A stretch of 63,300 bases of DNA from Sulfurovum sp. (GCA_027019175.1 JALUXB010000032.1:1-63300); one strand, 5' to 3'; shown: positions 41,703-51,308, counted from the stretch's first letter. Notes: generated by a model not told the origin, from the sequence alone. Translations and numbers: made by a program.

Positions 41703-42647
41703 ATGCAGTTGATTGTCATTGTTTTTTTGGGTGCGGCACTGGGGTTTCTCTACGGCAGCTATACAGACGGATTTATCTTCAGCACCAACATCTGTCTTTT
41801 TGCAGGGCTGACACTCATTATGCCCTCACTCTTCAAATTCAAACTCAACGAGATTACACTAATATGGGAGCATCGGAAACTGATGCTCAAAGGTGCACTT
41901 GTAAACTATCTTTTACTTCCGCTTTTTGCCGTGGGCATAGGGCTTGTAAGCAAAGATTTCGGTGTAGCGGCAGGCCTCTTTCTCATATCGGTACTCAGTG
42001 GCGGAGGGATGGTTATGCATTGGATTAAACGCTCACATGGCGACACATCACTTGGTTTTCTGCTGCTTTTTCTAAATCTTCTGGGCGTATCGCTTTCCCT
42101 CCTGATGCTGCACCTTTTTGCCAAATACACTGCCGGCTACTTCGATATAACGTATGATCAGGAAGTAACCATCAGACGTTTTGCACAGCCTGTCATCATG
42201 TTGCTGATTGTCATTCCGTTTCTTGCAAGCAGGGTGCTTTTGTGGTTCAAACCAGTCGTCACTTTCATTGAGAAGTATAAAAAGTTTATCAGTCAGGGGA
42301 GTATTTTTCTTATTCTCTTTTACCTCTTCGGGCTTCAGAGCTCGCAGCAGCTGGTAGAGGTGTACGACTTCGAGCCGGAACTTTTCTTTGTTGCACTCAT
42401 TGCAGTAGTAGGATTTTACGCGCTGGTAGCAGCAGCTTCCATGTTCATTTACAATCTCGATTCACCCCAGGAGCGCGCAGCCTTCTGGCACAGCGTCACA
42501 CGCTACATCACCCTGGCATTGGTTATCAGTACCTTTTCAGCGGGTACTTTCGGTATATCCATGCTGCTGCCGATCATGTTCGCCTATCTTGTACAAATAC
42601 CGCTGTCAGTCATTATTGCCAACCGGTATATGCCAAAGTTGGATTGA
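41703..42647 (+). CDS. BASS-type (bile acid/arsenite permease-like) membrane transporter
   Basis: A 314-aa protein with AAAGGAG upstream and a -10-like TATGAT near 41669. Nine or ten hydrophobic segments and the pattern ISVLSGGGMVMHWIKRSHGD suggest the bile acid:sodium symporter/ACR3 superfamily. ACR3-specific cysteine signatures are not seen, so arsenite export should not be assumed. No ars genes are nearby. It stands alone, with two palindromes downstream. Confidence 0.65.
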   Translation: MQLIVIVFLGAALGFLYGSYTDGFIFSTNICLFAGLTLIMPSLFKFKLNEITLIWEHRKLMLKGALVNYLLLPLFAVGIGLVSKDFGVAAGLFLISVLSGGGMVMHWIKRSHGDTSLGFLLLFLNLLGVSLSLLMLHLFAKYTAGYFDITYDQEVTIRRFAQPVIMLLIVIPFLASRVLLWFKPVVTFIEKYKKFISQGSIFLILFYLFGLQSSQQLVEVYDFEPELFFVALIAVVGFYALVAAASMFIYNLDSPQERAAFWHSVTRYITLALVISTFSAGTFGISMLLPIMFAYLVQIPLSVIIANRYMPKLD

Positions 42648-42669
42648 GAAATATGTGTACATGGTTGTT

Positions 42670-42696
42670 GTAGGGTGTTGTCCCCGACAACACCAC
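42670..42696. repeat. GTAGGGTG-type palindrome
   Basis: GGTGTTGTC (42674-42682) and GACAACACC (42686-42694) form a perfect 9-bp stem with loop CCC. The flanks GTAGGGTG...CACCAC match the palindromes at 13829-13850 and 38263-38286, though the stem interior differs. It lies 23 bases after the transporter stop. Confidence 0.65.
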
Positions 42697-42797
42697 TGGC
42701 TTTCATGTATGAACCAATTGATTATATGGTTTGAAATATTTAGACATTGTGTCATCAAGAAATTTAGAGTAGTTGTATTGCCAATGTTTAGGTATGT

Positions 42798-42820
42798 GTT
42801 ACCACGCAGAGCGTGGTAAC
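42798..42820. repeat. Perfect 10-bp hairpin downstream of trpB
   Basis: GTTACCACGC (42798-42807) and GCGTGGTAAC (42811-42820) with loop AGA. It lies between convergent genes, 25 bases past the trpB stop on the minus strand. It could terminate trpB but has no clear T run. Confidence 0.6.
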
Positions 42821-42844
42821 GAGTGAGGAGGGGATGAGCGAAGA

Positions 42845-44074
42845 CTACGCAAACTGCTCTGCCAGAATATCCTTCGCCTGCATCATATCTTTATCCCCGC
42901 GTCCGGAGAGGTTTACAAGAATAAGTTTGTCTTTTATCTCTTCGGGCTTCATTTTTTTGAGGTAGGCTACGGCATGTGAACTCTCAAATGCCGGGATGAT
43001 GCCCTCTTTTTGGCTCAGCCATACAAAGGCATCAAGTGCTTCATCATCGGTGATGTGATTATAGGAAACGATGCCTTCATCTTTGAGGTAGGCGTGTTCG
43101 GGCCCGATACCGGGGTAGTCCAGACCGGCAGAGATGGAATGTGCTTCCTGTATCTGTCCGTCTTCATCCTGAAGCAGGTAGCTCAGCTGTCCGTGAAGCA
43201 CACCCGGGCTGCCTTTTTCCAGGGAACAGCCGTGTTTGCAATCGAGGCCTTCACCCCCCGCTTCAATACCGATGCACTCAACCTCTTTGTCTTCAAGGAA
43301 GTGGTTGAAAACCCCCAGCGCATTAGAACCACCGCCAATACAGGCAATGACCTTGTCAGGCAGTCGGCCTTCAGCTTCCTGAAGCTGCTGTTTGGCTTCC
43401 CAGCCGATAATGCTCTGGATATCGCGTACCATCATGGGGTAGGGGTGTGGGCCTGCGACGGTGCCTATGAGGTAGTAGGTATCACGGGCATGGGTCACCC
43501 AGTGGCGGATGGCGTCGTTCATGGCATCTTTAAGCGTTTTGGAACCACTCTGTACGGCATGTACTTTGGCTCCCAGCAGCTTCATCCTAAAAACATTCAG
43601 CTCCTGACGTGCCACATCTTTGGCACCCATAAAGACTTCACACTCCAGCCCAAAGAGTGCTGCAACGGTTGCCGTAGCGACCCCATGCTGTCCTGCACCG
43701 GTCTCGGCAATAATCTTTTTCTTGCCAAGACGCTTTGCCAGTACCGCCTGTGCAACACAGTGGTTGATCTTATGTGCACCTGTATGGTTAAGGTCTTCGC
43801 GTTTGAGGTAGACTTTTGCACCGATCTCTTCAGATATATTGGCCGCATGGTAAAGTGCCGAAGGACGTCCGACATAGTGCTTGTAGTAATAATCGACCTC
43901 TTTCCAGAAATCTTCATCGAAGCGTACTGCTTCGTAGTCTTTGCGAAGCTGTTCAAGGGCAGGCATCAGGGTTTCAGGAACGAAACGGCCGCCAAATTTG
44001 CCAAAATGTCCTAATTCGTCAGGGTCAAAAGGGCTTGGCTTGGGTATATAAATTGCTTTATGTAAATCCATCAT
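42845..44074 (-). CDS. trpB: Tryptophan synthase beta subunit
   Basis: A 409-aa protein that condenses indole with serine using PLP. The PLP lysine lies in [10 protein letters not shown], and the glycine-rich phosphate loop is [32 protein letters not shown] and HAVAYLK are typical. Length is normal for TrpB. No trpA, trpC or other trp genes are adjacent; the neighbour on the same strand is apt, 93 bases upstream. A second ATG 3 bases downstream of the first is equally possible as start. Confidence 0.94.
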   Translation of the reverse strand: MMDLHKAIYIPKPSPFDPDELGHFGKFGGRFVPETLMPALEQLRKDYEAVRFDEDFWKEVDYYYKHYVGRPSALYHAANISEEIGAKVYLKREDLNHTGAHKINHCVAQAVLAKRLGKKKIIAETGAGQHGVATATVAALFGLECEVFMGAKDVARQELNVFRMKLLGAKVHAVQSGSKTLKDAMNDAIRHWVTHARDTYYLIGTVAGPHPYPMMVRDIQSIIGWEAKQQLQEAEGRLPDKVIACIGGGSNALGVFNHFLEDKEVECIGIEAGGEGLDCKHGCSLEKGSPGVLHGQLSYLLQDEDGQIQEAHSISAGLDYPGIGPEHAYLKDEGIVSYNHITDDEALDAFVWLSQKEGIIPAFESSHAVAYLKKMKPEEIKDKLILVNLSGRGDKDMMQAKDILAEQFA

Positions 44075-44167
44075 TGTCTCTTTTTAAATAAGTGCTCAGA
44101 TTATACCGCAGAGCAGGTTAGGAGCAGGATAGCCGGAAGGAAATCATCTCCGTTCCCAATCACAAAT

Positions 44168-44725
44168 TTAATCTACCTGGAGTACCGAGTAGACCGGCAT
44201 CTCAAATGCTTCACGCCCTTTAAGGAAGGTCAGCTCCATAATGAAGCATGCCTCCACACAGTCTGCCCCGACTTTGTCTATGAGGTTTGCCGCCGCTTTT
44301 GCCGTACCGCCCGTTGCCATCAGGTCATCAATAAGCAGCACCTTTGCAGGCGTGCCGTTACACTGTCCGCTTTCGCCAAAGGCATCAATGTGTATCTCCA
44401 CTTCGTCAAACCCGTACTCGAGCGAATACTTCTCGGCAACAGTCGTATAGGGAAGCTTGCCTTTCTTTCTGACAGGCACAAAACCTACTCCGAGTCTGTC
44501 AGCCAATGCTGCACCAAAGATGAAGCCGCGCGCATCGATACCTGCAACATAATCAAGATGATACGTCTTGTAGCGGCTTTCAAGATGATCCATCAACGTT
44601 CTGAATGCTTCCGGATTGGAGAGCAGGGTGGTAATGTCTTTAAAAACAATGCCGGGTTTGGGGAAGTCCGGAATATCCCGGATGCTGTTTTCAATAATTT
44701 TTTTTGCTTCGGGTGTGAGTGTCAT
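44168..44725 (-). CDS. apt: Adenine phosphoribosyltransferase
   Basis: A 185-aa protein with AAGGAACC upstream of ATG 44725. It converts adenine and PRPP to AMP. The PRPP loop is [17 protein letters not shown], with [16 protein letters not shown] and [14 protein letters not shown] typical of Apt. It is cytosolic and lies divergent from the thioredoxin gene. Confidence 0.93.
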   Translation of the reverse strand: MTLTPEAKKIIENSIRDIPDFPKPGIVFKDITTLLSNPEAFRTLMDHLESRYKTYHLDYVAGIDARGFIFGAALADRLGVGFVPVRKKGKLPYTTVAEKYSLEYGFDEVEIHIDAFGESGQCNGTPAKVLLIDDLMATGGTAKAAANLIDKVGADCVEACFIMELTFLKGREAFEMPVYSVLQVD

Positions 44726-44848
44726 AATGGTTCCTTGTTTTTCGGGATTGATACGATAATTGTAACATACAGAGAACTAAAAAGGGTTTGGTTAGTTTTA
44801 TCTCAATATGTCATAATGGTGGCCACTAAACTTTATAAGGATATACAT

Positions 44849-45223
44849 ATGGCATTAGAAAACCTGACCGCAGCGAACTTCGAAGAGAGAGTACTCGCAA
44901 GCGACATCGCGATTTTGGACTTTTGGGCACCATGGTGCGGCCCTTGTAAACAGTTCGCACCCATTTTTGAAAAAGTAGCGGCAGAAAACCCTGACATTCT
45001 TTTTGGAAAGGTCAACACAGAAGAAGAGCAGGCGCTTGCAGGCCAGTTCCAGATCCGTTCCATCCCTACCATTATGATCTTGAGAGAAGGCATCGGAATA
45101 TTCCAGCAGGCGGGTATGCTCCCCGAAGAAGCACTTAAAGATCTCATTGAGCAGGTACGAAAGCTTGATATGGATGAAGTAAGAAAAGAAGTCGCAAAAC
45201 AGCAGGCTGAACAGCAGCAGTAG
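44849..45223 (+). CDS. Thioredoxin
   Basis: A 124-aa protein starting at ATG 44849, with AAGGATATACAT upstream. The active site is FWAPWCGPCKQF, and the cis-proline is in RSIPTIMIL. It reduces protein disulfides in the cytosol. Compared with standard thioredoxin (about 105 residues) it has a Gln/Lys-rich C-terminal tail of about 18 residues (DEVRKEVAKQQAEQQQ). A two-hairpin repeat follows the stop. Confidence 0.92.
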   Translation: MALENLTAANFEERVLASDIAILDFWAPWCGPCKQFAPIFEKVAAENPDILFGKVNTEEEQALAGQFQIRSIPTIMILREGIGIFQQAGMLPEEALKDLIEQVRKLDMDEVRKEVAKQQAEQQQ

Positions 45224-45232
45224 TACTTTGTT

Positions 45233-45303
45233 ATCCCGTATGTAATACGGGATCCTGACGTATATCGTCTGATTGATATAAAGATTCCTGCTTACGCAGG
45301 AAT
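45233..45303. repeat. Two-hairpin repeat element, copy A
   Basis: Hairpin 1 is ATCCCGTAT/ATACGGGAT (45233-45253, 9 bp). Hairpin 2 is ATTCCTGC/GCAGGAAT (45284-45303, 8 bp). They are separated by about 30 bases including CTGACG and ATATAAAG. The same order and similar sequence recur at 55097-55176. It fills the gap between the convergent thioredoxin and rpiB genes. Confidence 0.7.
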
Positions 45304-45310
45304 GGCAGCT

Positions 45311-45772
45311 TTACCCCAAATCCGCACCGAAACTACATCCTTCCTCGATTTTACCAATACGGGTTGCATGTCTTCCGCCTTCAAATTCAGTATTGAGAAA
45401 TGCTTCAACCATATCTTCTATGACGCCTTTGCCTACCACACGTTCCCCAAAACAGAGAATGTTCGCATCGTTGTGCTGACGGGTAAGTTTTGCAGTGTAG
45501 TGGTCATGGCAGAGGCCTGCACGTATACCTGAAACCTTGTTTGCCGCAATGCTCATTCCGATGCCTGTTCCGCAGATAAGGATACCGTAACTTCCGGCAT
45601 CGGAGGTTACCGCTTCCGTACATTTTTTGGCAAAGTCCGGATAGTCCACACGGTCGGCAGAGTCCGGCCCGAGATCGACAATCTCATGTCCAAGGTTTGT
45701 CACAATATCTTTGACATAGGCTTTGACAGCATAGCCGGCATGGTCAGTTGCAATATAGATTTTTTTAGCCAT
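45311..45772 (-). CDS. rpiB: Ribose-5-phosphate isomerase B
   Basis: A 153-aa protein with AAAAGGAA upstream. It interconverts ribose-5-phosphate and ribulose-5-phosphate. RpiB motifs are IYIATDHAGYAVKAYV, DLGPDSADRVDYPDFA, ILICGTGIGMSIAANK and LCHDHYTAKLTRQHNDAN. Its stop lies 7 bases from the two-hairpin element. Lower-strand neighbours include the site-2 protease. Confidence 0.93.
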   Translation of the reverse strand: MAKKIYIATDHAGYAVKAYVKDIVTNLGHEIVDLGPDSADRVDYPDFAKKCTEAVTSDAGSYGILICGTGIGMSIAANKVSGIRAGLCHDHYTAKLTRQHNDANILCFGERVVGKGVIEDMVEAFLNTEFEGGRHATRIGKIEEGCSFGADLG

Positions 45773-45796
45773 AAATATTCCTTTTAGGTAGTGTTG

Positions 45797-46441
45797 TTAA
45801 AGTAACCAGTTCACAATCCATTCAACCGGTGTGAAAAGGTAGGTTGAGAGCGGTGTGAAAAGCACCGCAACAAGAATCAGCATTCCGTATGGGTATATTT
45901 TATCATACCAAAGCGCAAAGTTTCGCCAGTGCATCCCTTCTGCAAGGTAGCGCAGCGCCTGAGCACCATCAAGCGGCGGAATAGGCCAGAGGTTAAAGAC
46001 ACCAAGCAGTACGTTGATGAGTACACTCTGGTAGAGCAACAAGGCCATAAAAGCGCCCACTGCAGAACCAGGGTGCAGGAAGAAAGGCAGAATCGCTGCA
46101 CAGAATGCCGCAAGCAGAAAGTTATAAGTGATCCCGGCAAGCGATACAGCCACTGCCGCCTTTTCCCCGCCGTTTCGCATGACGGTATTGATATTAATAG
46201 GTACAGGTTTTGCCCAGCCGAATATAAAGGGCGCTCCTGAAAAAAAGAGTACGGCAGGTACCAAAATGGTGCCTACCGGATCGATGTGCACCAAAGGGTT
46301 GATCTTGAGTCTACCCATACTTTTGGCAGTCATGTCACCATATTTGTAGGCAACCCAGCCATGCATGATCTCATGTCCTATGATCGCTACAGCAAGGGCA
46401 ATGACCATTGCCGTGATTTTGAGGATTTCTACTTCGCTCAT
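45797..46441 (-). CDS. Site-2 protease (M50) family membrane metalloprotease
   Basis: A 214-aa protein with about six hydrophobic segments. The zinc motif is IGHEIMHGWVAYKYGD (HExxH) and the third ligand is in NLWPIPPLDGAQAL. This is the small, PDZ-less subgroup. M50 proteases cut inside membranes; its substrate is unknown. It overlaps lepB by 4 bases on the same strand, so folD-lepB-S2P form a run, with rpiB 24 bases further on. Confidence 0.88.
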   Translation of the reverse strand: MSEVEILKITAMVIALAVAIIGHEIMHGWVAYKYGDMTAKSMGRLKINPLVHIDPVGTILVPAVLFFSGAPFIFGWAKPVPININTVMRNGGEKAAVAVSLAGITYNFLLAAFCAAILPFFLHPGSAVGAFMALLLYQSVLINVLLGVFNLWPIPPLDGAQALRYLAEGMHWRNFALWYDKIYPYGMLILVAVLFTPLSTYLFTPVEWIVNWLL

Positions 46442-47409
46442 TGAATAGGCTGCTGCAGTTCAAGGGTATCGATACGTCTGCCTACGCGTCCCCATCTGAC
46501 AGTGTAACGCTGCTTGTTCCACAGCTTTTCACATGCTTTCGACTTGATGGGAATGTCTCCACAGACACGCTTGAGACCGGCATGATCACGCCCGCCGCCA
46601 AACTTGTCACCGTTGAGAACCTGATCATAGGATCGATGTTCAATACTCATATAGATCAGCCAAGGCTTGCCGACGATGAGGCGGTAGGGTACCGGCCCCC
46701 AGAAACGGCTGTCATTGGAATTGTCACGGTTATCACCGATCATGTAAAAGTGGTCTTCAGGCACTTTGGTATAAAGCCCGTTGATCGCTTTGCCGTCAAG
46801 GTTGTAGATCGGTGCGTCAAGACCATCGATCATCATCGGAATCATATCGATCTTCTTATTGTATGCATAGTAGTTGAGCAGCGCCTCAAAAATGGTCATT
46901 CCCTCCGGTGCATACTGAATACCCGGATATTTATCCATATAAGGATTCTCAACCCACAGTTTGCCCCGTATCTTTCTGATCTTTGCAGCGGGGTAATGTT
47001 TTTGGATATATGCATCTCCCTCATGGAAGTGGATGAGCAGTTTTTTGTTGGCATAGATCAACTCGTCGCCACCTACGGCAACACAGCGTTTGACGTAGTG
47101 TATTTTTTCATTTCCGGGGTAGCGGAAGATGACAATATCTGTACGCTTCGGACGCGGTCCGTCAATCAGGTGTCCATCACCGTTAAAATCGGGTAACACC
47201 GGGATTTCAAGCCATGGCAGATGCGGTGTAGGGATACCGTAGGAGAACTTCTTGGCAAAAAGGAAATCGCCGATAAGCAGCGTACGCTTCATCGATCCGC
47301 TGGGAATGACAAAAGACTGCGCGACAAAGAAAATGAGAAAGAGAACGATAATGATCGTCCCCGTCCATGAGCTGGAAAAACGGTAGAGTCTGTCTGCAAA
47401 TTTTTTCAT
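46438..47409 (-). CDS. lepB: Signal peptidase I
   Basis: A 323-aa protein with one N-terminal membrane segment (about 16-34). The catalytic Ser is in IPSGSMKRTLLIGDF, the general-base Lys in YVKRCVAVGGDEL, and MIGDNRDNSNDSRFWG is typical. It removes signal peptides in the periplasm. A large insert between boxes D and E (about 120-215) is seen, and the C-terminal tail ends in a basic WGRVGRRIDTLEL. It starts directly after folD. Confidence 0.93.
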   Translation of the reverse strand: MKKFADRLYRFSSSWTGTIIIVLFLIFFVAQSFVIPSGSMKRTLLIGDFLFAKKFSYGIPTPHLPWLEIPVLPDFNGDGHLIDGPRPKRTDIVIFRYPGNEKIHYVKRCVAVGGDELIYANKKLLIHFHEGDAYIQKHYPAAKIRKIRGKLWVENPYMDKYPGIQYAPEGMTIFEALLNYYAYNKKIDMIPMMIDGLDAPIYNLDGKAINGLYTKVPEDHFYMIGDNRDNSNDSRFWGPVPYRLIVGKPWLIYMSIEHRSYDQVLNGDKFGGGRDHAGLKRVCGDIPIKSKACEKLWNKQRYTVRWGRVGRRIDTLELQQPIQ

Positions 47410-48255
47410 TTATGCTCTCGCCTTTGCTGCTTTGAGCGTATTGCTAAGCAGCATCGCAATGGTCATAGGTCCCACACCGCCGGGAACGGGCGTAATGTAA
47501 GAGCATTTTTTACTCACTTTCGGAAAATCCACATCACCGACAAGCGACCCGTCTTCGATGCGGTTAATACCGATATCGATAACGACAGCACCCTCCTTGA
47601 CCATATCTTCTTTAATAAGCCCCGGAACACCAACACCGACAACGACAATATCTGCCTTGGCGGTATGCGCTTTGAGGTCTTTGGTGTAGATGTGGGTAAC
47701 AGTCACCGTGGCATTGGCATTGAGCAGCAGTGCCGCCATCGGTTTTCCGACAATATTGCTCGCACCTACCACACAGACATCTTTACCCTCAAGATCAATA
47801 TCGTACGCTTCAAACATTTTCATGACACCAAGCGGAGTACAGGGGACAAAGCTGTCGAGGTTGGTAACCAGACGCCCGACATTGTAGGCATGGAAGCCAT
47901 CGACATCTTTTTTAGGGTCGATGACCTCCAGAATCTTATCTGTATCAATATGCTTTGGCAGCGGTAGCTGTACCAGAATACCGTCAATATGCGGGTTTGC
48001 ATTCATCATTTCAATGATTTGGATGATCTCGCTTTGAGAGATGGTGTCGGGCATATTGTGGGTAATAGAATAGAAGCCGACCTTTTCACACGCTTTTGCC
48101 TTCATTTTGACGTAGGCATGACTGGCCGGATCGTCACCGACGAGAATGACAGCCAGACCGGGAACGACATTCTTTTCCTGCTTGAGTCTTTCGACCTCTT
48201 CGGCCACTTCGGTCTGAACCTTGTTTGCCAGTGCTTTTCCGTCGATCAGTTGCAT
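47410..48255 (-). CDS. folD: Bifunctional methylene-THF dehydrogenase / methenyl-THF cyclohydrolase
   Basis: A 281-aa protein with AAGGTTCC upstream. It interconverts methylene-, methenyl- and formyl-tetrahydrofolate using NADP. Motifs are SHAYVKMKAKACEKVG (catalytic Lys), GILVQLPLPKHID, VVGASNIVGKPMAALLLN and TPVPGGVGPMTIAML. It is the first gene of the folD-lepB-S2P run, divergent from a cytochrome gene. Confidence 0.94.
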   Translation of the reverse strand: MQLIDGKALANKVQTEVAEEVERLKQEKNVVPGLAVILVGDDPASHAYVKMKAKACEKVGFYSITHNMPDTISQSEIIQIIEMMNANPHIDGILVQLPLPKHIDTDKILEVIDPKKDVDGFHAYNVGRLVTNLDSFVPCTPLGVMKMFEAYDIDLEGKDVCVVGASNIVGKPMAALLLNANATVTVTHIYTKDLKAHTAKADIVVVGVGVPGLIKEDMVKEGAVVIDIGINRIEDGSLVGDVDFPKVSKKCSYITPVPGGVGPMTIAMLLSNTLKAAKARA

Positions 48256-48343
48256 GGTGGAACCTTATAATAATGATTTGAACCTTGTTGAACTCAGGTT
48301 TTTAGGGTAGTATTATAGCCAAATTAGTTTAGGAAATTATCGG

Positions 48344-48721
48344 ATGTGGAAACGACTGCTATTGACTCTGCCGCTGCTGCTTGGAGCTGATGAGGACTTT
48401 ATTTCGCACTATGAGTACGGGCAGATGCTCTACAACAACCCCCGGGGGGTCAGCTGTGCCCAGTGCCACGGCAAAAGCGGGGAGGGGTGTACCATTGTCG
48501 AGTTCCGCGACATTCACGGCAAACAGGCACTCCGCGGCCCCGATATCCGTATGGAAAACCTGAAGCGTATGATCGACAGTGTCAACAGCTATCACCCCGT
48601 CATGCCCCGCTACTATCTGACCGATGAAGAGGTCAAAGCCATTTATGATTTTCTCCAGCAGAAAAATGCCAACTACATCCGTACACACAAAGATACCCCC
48701 GATACCAACCGTTCACAATAG
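48344..48721 (+). CDS. Monoheme c-type cytochrome
   Basis: A 125-aa protein with a short signal (MWKRLLLTLPLLLGA) and one heme site, CAQCH, in VSCAQCHGKSGEG. A methionine in HPVMPRYYLTDEE is a plausible sixth ligand, and the last helix is VKAIYDFLQQ. This is the small soluble cytochrome c type, working in periplasmic electron transfer. The DUF4139 gene follows 43 bases downstream. Confidence 0.85.
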   Translation: MWKRLLLTLPLLLGADEDFISHYEYGQMLYNNPRGVSCAQCHGKSGEGCTIVEFRDIHGKQALRGPDIRMENLKRMIDSVNSYHPVMPRYYLTDEEVKAIYDFLQQKNANYIRTHKDTPDTNRSQ

Positions 48722-48764
48722 TACGCTATACTAAGCCATATTTCACATCGTAAGGATTGAAGTC

Positions 48765-50162
48765 ATGAAAACGCGTATGTTACTTTCTGTTCTCTCTCTG
48801 GCACCGTCCCTTTTGCTTGCATCTCAGCTTTCCGTCTATCAGGATAAAACACTCTATAGCTATACGCCGGACGATACCTTTATCGGTCTTACCAAAAATG
48901 TAAAAGCCCAATGTGGCCGTCAACGCGTCGCCGTGCAAAACAGTATTGACTGCCCGACAGACCAACGTCTGTGCTCGCTTTACCAAGAAGCCGAAAAGCT
49001 CAATACACACATCCGAGCCAATACAGAGAACAGCCAGATACTCGACAAACTCGTGACACTGCCGCAGCCTGACAGCATCGATGCCAAATCGTGGATAGCA
49101 GCAGCCAGAAGTGTTGCAAAAGAGAAGGCGGCACTGCTGACAGAAAAAGAGAAACTTGCATACCAAAACAAAGTGCTCAAACAGCGTTTTGCCAGAGAGA
49201 CACGCAGTACACTCCCGTTAGTACTTGAGAAGCCCTGTAAAAAAGCGCTGACGCTGACACTTCCTTACGGATATATTACCTTTCAGCCGCTTTACGAAGC
49301 CAACCTGCCAGGCAATGGAGAGATAGAGGTAACCCAAAAGCTTACTCTGCGCAACCGAAGCGGTGTAGACATCAAAGCAGACAAGGCGCATTTTTATAAT
49401 ACCGTAGCCAGTCAGCCTCTCTACCCGGTACACTTCAACCCCTGGATTGTCTCGGAGACCAAAACCTATATGCCAAGGAAAGCGCTTATGATGAATGATG
49501 CGATGGTTCAATCCAAGGCAATGGTAAAAGGGACACCTTCTGCTGCACCAAAAGCGAACTATTTGCAAAGCAGAGAGTATGCCGTTACCGATCTTGTGCT
49601 TCCCTCGACCGGTGAGCCGAAAGAAGTACCTGTTATGACATGGAAGGTACCGGTCAATTGTGGACGTGAAAGCTATCCCTACCGGAGGCATGGCGTCTTT
49701 GAGGTATGCCGATTTACACCGAAATTTCAAATAGAACAGCACCGGTGGAAGTACTTCGAAAAAGGAAAACTTGCCAATGAAAAAGCCGTAGGAGAGTATG
49801 ACGGCAATTTCTATACACTCTATACAAAACTCGACCAGGACATCAAAATAGTCAGAAAACCCATTGTCCGACATGAGAAAGAGAGTGGCATCTTCGGTTC
49901 GACCGTAAGAAAAAAAGACGGTTTCCGGCTGGAAATAACCAACAAATCAAATAGAGTCAAAAAGCTGCGTATCATCGAACGTATTCCCGTTTCAACTACA
50001 GAGAAAATCAACGTAAAACTGCTGACAGTCAAAGGGGCAAAATATACGTTGAAAAAAGAGGGGAAAATCATAATGCCGCTGATATTGCAGCCCCATGAGC
50101 ATAAGGAGATAGAAGTATTGTTTGAACTATCCTATGACAAGGATCTTAAAGTTTCTTACTGA
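48765..50162 (+). CDS. Exported DUF4139-type protein
   Basis: A 465-aa protein with a signal peptide (residues 1-19, cleavage after LLA) and GTAAGGA upstream. A helical segment at about 75-155 precedes beta-rich sequence. The C-terminal region (about 365-460: LEITNKSNRVKKLRIIERIP, MPLILQPHEHKEIEVLFELS) matches the DUF4139 close. The family is exported and of unknown function. It has about seven cysteines, some likely in disulfides. It may be co-transcribed with the cytochrome upstream. Confidence 0.7.
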   Translation: MKTRMLLSVLSLAPSLLLASQLSVYQDKTLYSYTPDDTFIGLTKNVKAQCGRQRVAVQNSIDCPTDQRLCSLYQEAEKLNTHIRANTENSQILDKLVTLPQPDSIDAKSWIAAARSVAKEKAALLTEKEKLAYQNKVLKQRFARETRSTLPLVLEKPCKKALTLTLPYGYITFQPLYEANLPGNGEIEVTQKLTLRNRSGVDIKADKAHFYNTVASQPLYPVHFNPWIVSETKTYMPRKALMMNDAMVQSKAMVKGTPSAAPKANYLQSREYAVTDLVLPSTGEPKEVPVMTWKVPVNCGRESYPYRRHGVFEVCRFTPKFQIEQHRWKYFEKGKLANEKAVGEYDGNFYTLYTKLDQDIKIVRKPIVRHEKESGIFGSTVRKKDGFRLEITNKSNRVKKLRIIERIPVSTTEKINVKLLTVKGAKYTLKKEGKIIMPLILQPHEHKEIEVLFELSYDKDLKVSY

Positions 50163-50240
50163 CTTTAGTGACAACGATAATATGGAAAGTGGAAATTTTG
50201 TGTGGAAGTATGAAGTTCCCGGCAAGTGCCGAGAGAGGTT

Positions 50241-50459
50241 TTAGAGTGCTGTAACGTTTTCAGCCTGAGGACCTTTTTGTCCTTCGCCGATTTCGAAAGT
50301 AACTGCCTGACCCTCTGCGAGTGTTACACGTCCACCTTCAGGGTTGTTAACCTGGCGGAAGTGTACAAATACATCGCTTCCTCCGTTTTCCTGCTGAATA
50401 AATCCGTAACCTTTTTCATCGTTGAACCATTTTACTGTTCCATTTACCAATTCTGCCAT
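50241..50459 (-). CDS. CspA-type cold shock protein
   Basis: A 72-aa protein with the nucleic-acid-binding motifs [12 protein letters not shown] (RNP1) and DVFVHF (RNP2) and the end [11 protein letters not shown]. It binds single-stranded RNA and DNA and melts RNA structure. AAAGG lies before the ATG. A -10 box about 130 bases upstream predicts a long leader. Some Campylobacterota lack Csp genes, so its presence is of some note. Confidence 0.93.
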   Translation of the reverse strand: MAELVNGTVKWFNDEKGYGFIQQENGGSDVFVHFRQVNNPEGGRVTLAEGQAVTFEIGEGQKGPQAENVTAL

Positions 50460-50592
50460 TGTATAGCCTTTATATAATTTAAATTTGTGAAAACATTTAA
50501 ACAGAGAGTCTTTCGGGGGTCTTGCAGGGTTTTACACGTACATAACACTCAAAAGATGAACTCGATCCTCATCTTTCATCGGAACTATTGTA
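50460..50592 (-). promoter_or_regulatory. Promoter and long 5' leader of the cold shock gene
   Basis: TACAAT (minus strand, 50592-50587) predicts a start near 50580 and a leader of about 120 bases to the csp ATG at 50459. The leader ends AT-rich (AAATTTAAATTATATAAAGG), so the Shine-Dalgarno may be controlled by folding, as in cspA leaders. No gene was found in 50460-50699. Confidence 0.4.
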
Positions 50593-50699
50593 GCTGTTTT
50601 TTAGATACTTACGCTTAGTTTTGTTATATTTTTCAAAAAAAAGACACTTTTCTGCGAAAATCAGTGAAAAATGGATGATTATCATCCTGTTCTTTATGT

Positions 50700-51308
50700 T
50701 TAAAGGCCGTTGAACGGTCTTGGAACACGTCCCACCAACGGGTAGAAACGGACTTTGATAACATCCCATTTCGTAAGAATGGCATTGTCAGGATGATGCA
50801 GTACGATAACATCTTTTTCTATCAGCGATGCAATCTTCGTATGCAGCGGGATGAGCATCTCTTTCAGTTGGGCATTACTCATACCGTAAAGCAGGGTAAG
50901 ATTAAAAATGCCTTTCTCCTGCACCAGGACATTGAGCACCCCACGCTTTGGCAAAACAACCTGATAGGCTTCAATACCGCCAACAGAAGCAACAGCTCTT
51001 TTCTGAAAACTCTCAAACACAATATCCAGTGTTCTTGCCACAGTCTGACGGAACTCATAGTTACTGTCAAGTTCCGCATTTTCATACACCAACAGGTTAT
51101 CGGATTTTGTTTTCAGGATGGTCTGTGTCAGATAGAGAGAAATGAAGCTAATACGTTTTTGCCTGAGAGGCACAGCTTCAAGGCGGCTTTGTACCGTTTC
51201 AAGCGCTAATACTACAGCATTGTTCTCCATCTGCATCTGTGCGTAAGGGACACATCCGCCTAACAGAAAAAGGGAAGCACACACAGTTGGCAGAAGATGC
51301 CGACGCAC
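50700..51308 (-). CDS. Lipoprotein of unknown function
   Basis: A 202-aa protein starting at GTG 51308, which overlaps the upstream stop as TAGTG. The N-terminal signal ends in the lipobox LLGGC (Cys19), so it should be lipid-anchored outside the inner membrane. The mature protein is mixed alpha/beta with no cysteines; VARTLDIVFESFQKRAV and LPKRGVLNVLVQEKG are parts of it. I recognise no family. It is the last gene of the run that begins with DUF302. Confidence 0.6.
   Translation of the reverse strand: MRRHLLPTVCASLFLLGGCVPYAQMQMENNAVVLALETVQSRLEAVPLRQKRISFISLYLTQTILKTKSDNLLVYENAELDSNYEFRQTVARTLDIVFESFQKRAVASVGGIEAYQVVLPKRGVLNVLVQEKGIFNLTLLYGMSNAQLKEMLIPLHTKIASLIEKDVIVLHHPDNAILTKWDVIKVRFYPLVGRVPRPFNGL

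Noticed and set aside
41703-42647. ACR3 arsenite exporter
   Set aside because: The superfamily fits but ACR3 signature cysteines and ars neighbours are missing, so I kept the broader BASS-type call.
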